The notes under the pieces are model-generated. The model did no database searches. It was not told the DNA's origin and worked only from the letters and a program-made list of their open reading frames with translations. From contig SVMQ01000019.1 of the NCBI GenBank assembly GCA_015067375.1, forward strand, positions 1 to 17,653: a stretch of DNA of 17,653 nt, in the 5' to 3' direction. The stretch comes from Oscillospiraceae bacterium (GTDB taxonomy: Bacteria > Bacillota > Clostridia > Oscillospirales > Ruminococcaceae). Below, piece by piece: positions 15,478 to 17,653 of the stretch (positions within the stretch are counted from its first letter, which is position 1; every line of letters starts with the position of its first letter). A program made the position numbers and the translations under genes.

Positions 15478-17268
15478 TCACTGTTCAGCAGATTCGGTCA
15501 CACCTGTTACGGAATAAACGCAAATGCCGTTGGATTTGCCTTTCAGCGGAATTTCGCCTACCATTTCTGCGGTTATCCTGCCTTTAAGTCTTTCATAAAC
15601 CTCGCTGCTTATGTATATCTTTCCGCGGGGCGCGTTTGATTCAAGCCTTGCAGCGGTATTTACGGTATCTCCTATTGCGGTGTAGTCCATACGGAAGTCA
15701 CAACCGATATTTCCTACGACCGCAGGTCCGCAGTTTACGCCTACGCCGAATCCTACCTGCTTTCCAAAACGCTCAGAAAACTTCTTTTCTATTTCATCGC
15801 CGCCTCTGGCAATGTCCCAGGCGGTCAGCACTGCCTTATATACATAATCCTCAGTATCAAACGGCGCATTGAACACTGCCATAGTGGCGTCACCGATAAA
15901 CTTATCCAGTGTTCCGCCATGACTGAAGATACAGCTTGTTGTGAGCTCAAGATAGGAATTCAATATCTCCACCACTTGTTCAGGCTCAAGGCTTTCAGAT
16001 AACGGAGTAAAACCTCTGATATCCACAAACATAACGGCTATATCGCGATTCTCACCGCCGAGCTTCAGCTCATAAGTTCCGTTTTTTGCGATCTCATTTA
16101 CTACCTGCGGAGCGACATATTTATTAAAAGCCTTTTCTATCTTACGTTTTGCTGCATTCGCCTTATAGTAATACAATACGATAGAATACGCTGCGACAAG
16201 TGCGGCAACAAGCGGGAATTCCAGCACACCGCCCGAATATCCTGCTGAGAATAAAAGCTTACCTGCAAACACACGCAGTACAGCAGCGGATAAGCATACA
16301 ACGACTGCGTACACAACTCCGAGCCTTTCGCATACCAGCATGAGCAGGCAGGCAAGTATTGCCGAGCACAAACCATCAAGCCACGACGGAACGTTTTCCA
16401 GTGTTTTGTCTTCCATAATAGCTTGGATGACATTTGCGTGTATCTCAACGCCATACATCTGTTGGCCTCTGTTGACAGGTACATAATAAGCGTCCATCAT
16501 GCCCGCAGCGTAGGCTCCCACGAGCACTATGCAATCATCAAACGCATGAGGCGGAACGGTTCCGTCAAGCACATCGCACATAGAAACATTCTCGTATTCC
16601 GAAATATTACCGCTGTATCGGAACGTAAATACATTTTCATCAACAGGAAGCTTTACAGCGTCGCCCTTGCTTTTGGCGTAGGCGCTGTAAACAGCGGTGC
16701 TGAAGCTTGGAGCTCTTGTGCCGTTCTCGTCAAAATACAGAAAAGAACTGCGTATCACTCCATCGTCATTATCCATAAGTGCATTTGCAAAGCCCTGTAC
16801 AGTTGTTTTTTCAAGCGCGGGATAAGGCTTTACAACGTTCTGTACATGAAGCGTATCCTCTATAAGTTCACCATTGATATCGGTAATAAGCTCTTTTGAA
16901 AAAACATAGCTGAATGCACAAACGACATTGCCGTGCGCCTCACACGCTTTTGCAAATGCCTCGTCAGACGCGGCGTTTTTTTCGTTGCTGAACAGGATAT
17001 CAAAGCCTATAACAGCAGGGCGTATGCTGTCCGAAACGCATAGGGTCTCAACGAGCTTCGCATATAACCCTCTGTCCCATTGAGTATGCTCTCCGTATTC
17101 ATTTAAGGTCTTTTCATCTATTTTGATTATCCTTATCCTGCCGTCAGTCGTTGACGGATCGTGAAAAAGCATATCCTCAGCATATTTATCCAGCGAACCC
17201 CAAATGCCGAAAAACGAACAGCAAAAGCTGATGATCGCACATAAGCTCAGCGAAATTATCCTTTTCAA
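15478..17268 (-). CDS. CHASE2-domain class III adenylate cyclase
   Basis: A membrane-bound enzyme making cAMP from ATP. The start is placed at the TTG at 17268, six bases after GGAG; another TTG at 17280 would add four residues. Residue numbers here count from the longer form (600 residues). An N-terminal helix (about 7-28) is followed by an extracellular CHASE2 sensor (about 30-295, with the typical VIGFDILFS and VLVGAYAAG segments), three membrane helices (about 300-372), a linker helix, and the catalytic domain (about 410-595). Metal-binding Asp420 (VDIRGFT) and Asp464 (FIGDATMA), adenine-contacting Lys460 and Thr534 (DYTAIGD), and transition-state Asn541 and Arg545 (NTAARLE) are all present. 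The Lys/Thr pair matches cyanobacterial CyaC-type adenylate cyclases. It is first gene of a four-gene operon ending in a cyclic-nucleotide-binding protein. Confidence 0.92.
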   Translation of the reverse strand: MKRIISLSLCAIISFCCSFFGIWGSLDKYAEDMLFHDPSTTDGRIRIIKIDEKTLNEYGEHTQWDRGLYAKLVETLCVSDSIRPAVIGFDILFSNEKNAASDEAFAKACEAHGNVVCAFSYVFSKELITDINGELIEDTLHVQNVVKPYPALEKTTVQGFANALMDNDDGVIRSSFLYFDENGTRAPSFSTAVYSAYAKSKGDAVKLPVDENVFTFRYSGNISEYENVSMCDVLDGTVPPHAFDDCIVLVGAYAAGMMDAYYVPVNRGQQMYGVEIHANVIQAIMEDKTLENVPSWLDGLCSAILACLLMLVCERLGVVYAVVVCLSAAVLRVFAGKLLFSAGYSGGVLEFPLVAALVAAYSIVLYYYKANAAKRKIEKAFNKYVAPQVVNEIAKNGTYELKLGGENRDIAVMFVDIRGFTPLSESLEPEQVVEILNSYLELTTSCIFSHGGTLDKFIGDATMAVFNAPFDTEDYVYKAVLTAWDIARGGDEIEKKFSERFGKQVGFGVGVNCGPAVVGNIGCDFRMDYTAIGDTVNTAARLESNAPRGKIYISSEVYERLKGRITAEMVGEIPLKGKSNGICVYSVTGVTESAEQ

Positions 17269-17309
17269 AGCTATCTCCAAATCTCTGAATTATATAGTTA
17301 TACAAATAA

Positions 17310-17338
17310 ATTATACCACACCTTACTGTTATTGTCAA
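17310..17338 (-). promoter_or_regulatory. Sigma-A promoter of the cyclase operon
   Basis: Minus-strand TTGACA (17333-17338), 17 bases, TATAAT (17310-17315), with TGG before the -10 (extended). The transcript would run through all four genes to the terminator near 9420, about 7.9 kb. Confidence 0.87.
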
Positions 17339-17407
17339 TACAATCTGAATGTCTGACAGGGCTATGCGGTCTTTGGTAATACTTGTTGTCATCATTTCAC
17401 AATTCAT

Positions 17408-17442
17408 AAAAAATACCGTAGCTGATCGTATCAACTACGGTA
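17408..17442 (-). terminator. Terminator of a transcript entering from the right
   Basis: A 13-bp stem with one mismatch (17414-17426 with 17430-17442) and a 3-base loop, followed on the minus strand by six T (17413 down to 17408). It probably ends a minus-strand unit beyond the window and insulates the cyclase promoter. Confidence 0.8.
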
Positions 17443-17452
17443 TCGGTATGGT

Positions 17453-17516
17453 GGACGAACGCGAGCGGTTTTTGCGAAGCAAAAATGAAATGCGTTAAGG
17501 GCATTTCAAGTCGAGC
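17453..17516. repeat. Hairpin-rich direct repeat, copy 1
   Basis: It shares its sequence, with small changes, with 17589-17653. It contains two hairpins: 17469-17475 with 17479-17485 (loop GAA), and 17487-17493 with 17501-17507. Its first bases, GGACG, can also pair with CGTCC about 90 bases further on, so the unit may be a longer folded element of about 95 bases. No supported coding frame. It looks like a dispersed non-coding repeat. Confidence 0.65.
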
Positions 17517-17588
17517 GTTTAGCGTTTTGCCGCAGGCATAATGCGTCCAATAAAAAAGGACTGCCAAAAGCAATTCAAGAGCAGCAGC

Positions 17589-17653
17589 GGACGAACGCGA
17601 GCGGTTTTTGCGAAGCAAAAATGAAATTGCCATAAGGGCATTTCAAGTCGAGC
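17589..17653. repeat. Hairpin-rich direct repeat, copy 2 (reaches window edge)
   Basis: Second copy, 136 bases after the first. The first hairpin is identical; the second differs by an inserted T and changed loop-side bases, yet the stem can still form (GAAAT(T)GCC with GGCATTTC). The copy runs to the window end and may continue. Confidence 0.65.

Noticed and set aside
17397..17633. Minus-strand 78-residue frame at the right edge
   Set aside because: It runs through both structured repeats and the terminator hairpin, so it is repeat-derived noise.

Overview
The window looks like chromosomal DNA of a low-to-mid GC Gram-positive gut or rumen Clostridium relative, most likely a Ruminococcus-like member of the Oscillospiraceae. 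This is inferred from AGGAGG-type ribosome binding sites, near-consensus TTGACA-17-TATAAT promoters, a CotH-kinase lipoprotein, and extracellular proteins built from His/Cys 38-residue repeats and 'LDLSNNTALTSLYC'-type leucine-rich repeats. No rRNA, tRNA, CRISPR array, integrase or transposase was seen.

Left part (1-4800): the 3' end of a small zinc-ribbon protein, a bidirectional terminator, and a CotH-family surface lipoprotein on the minus strand. Next is a two-gene minus-strand operon of unknown function (a 343-residue protein starting with a GxGxxG motif, plus an 81-residue protein). Divergent from it is a 120-residue orphan protein followed by a broken C-terminal piece of a methyltransferase.

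Middle part (4800-9300): an ATP-dependent RNA ligase (minus) is transcribed back to back from an operon holding RNA 2'-phosphotransferase (KptA/Tpt1) and a protein resembling the catalytic half of a HipA-like kinase. A KAP-family P-loop NTPase follows with its own promoter, which overlaps a perfect 20-bp palindrome. Together this looks like an RNA-repair or stress/defence cluster, with candidate operators at both promoter regions.

Right part (9400-17340): a four-gene minus-strand operon that looks like a complete cyclic-nucleotide signalling unit. It encodes a CHASE2-sensor class III adenylate cyclase, a xylose-isomerase-like TIM-barrel protein, a 1330-residue membrane-anchored FecR-domain protein with zinc-type repeats, a beta-helix-like segment, an EF-hand-like loop and leucine-rich repeats, and a cyclic-nucleotide-binding protein fused to DUF2225. 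Promoter, tight spacing or overlap, and terminator all fit one transcription unit. Class III cyclase signalling is uncommon in this group, so this is the best candidate for an undescribed system.

The right edge (17450-17653) carries two copies of a hairpin-rich, about 65-bp direct repeat, probably a dispersed non-coding element.
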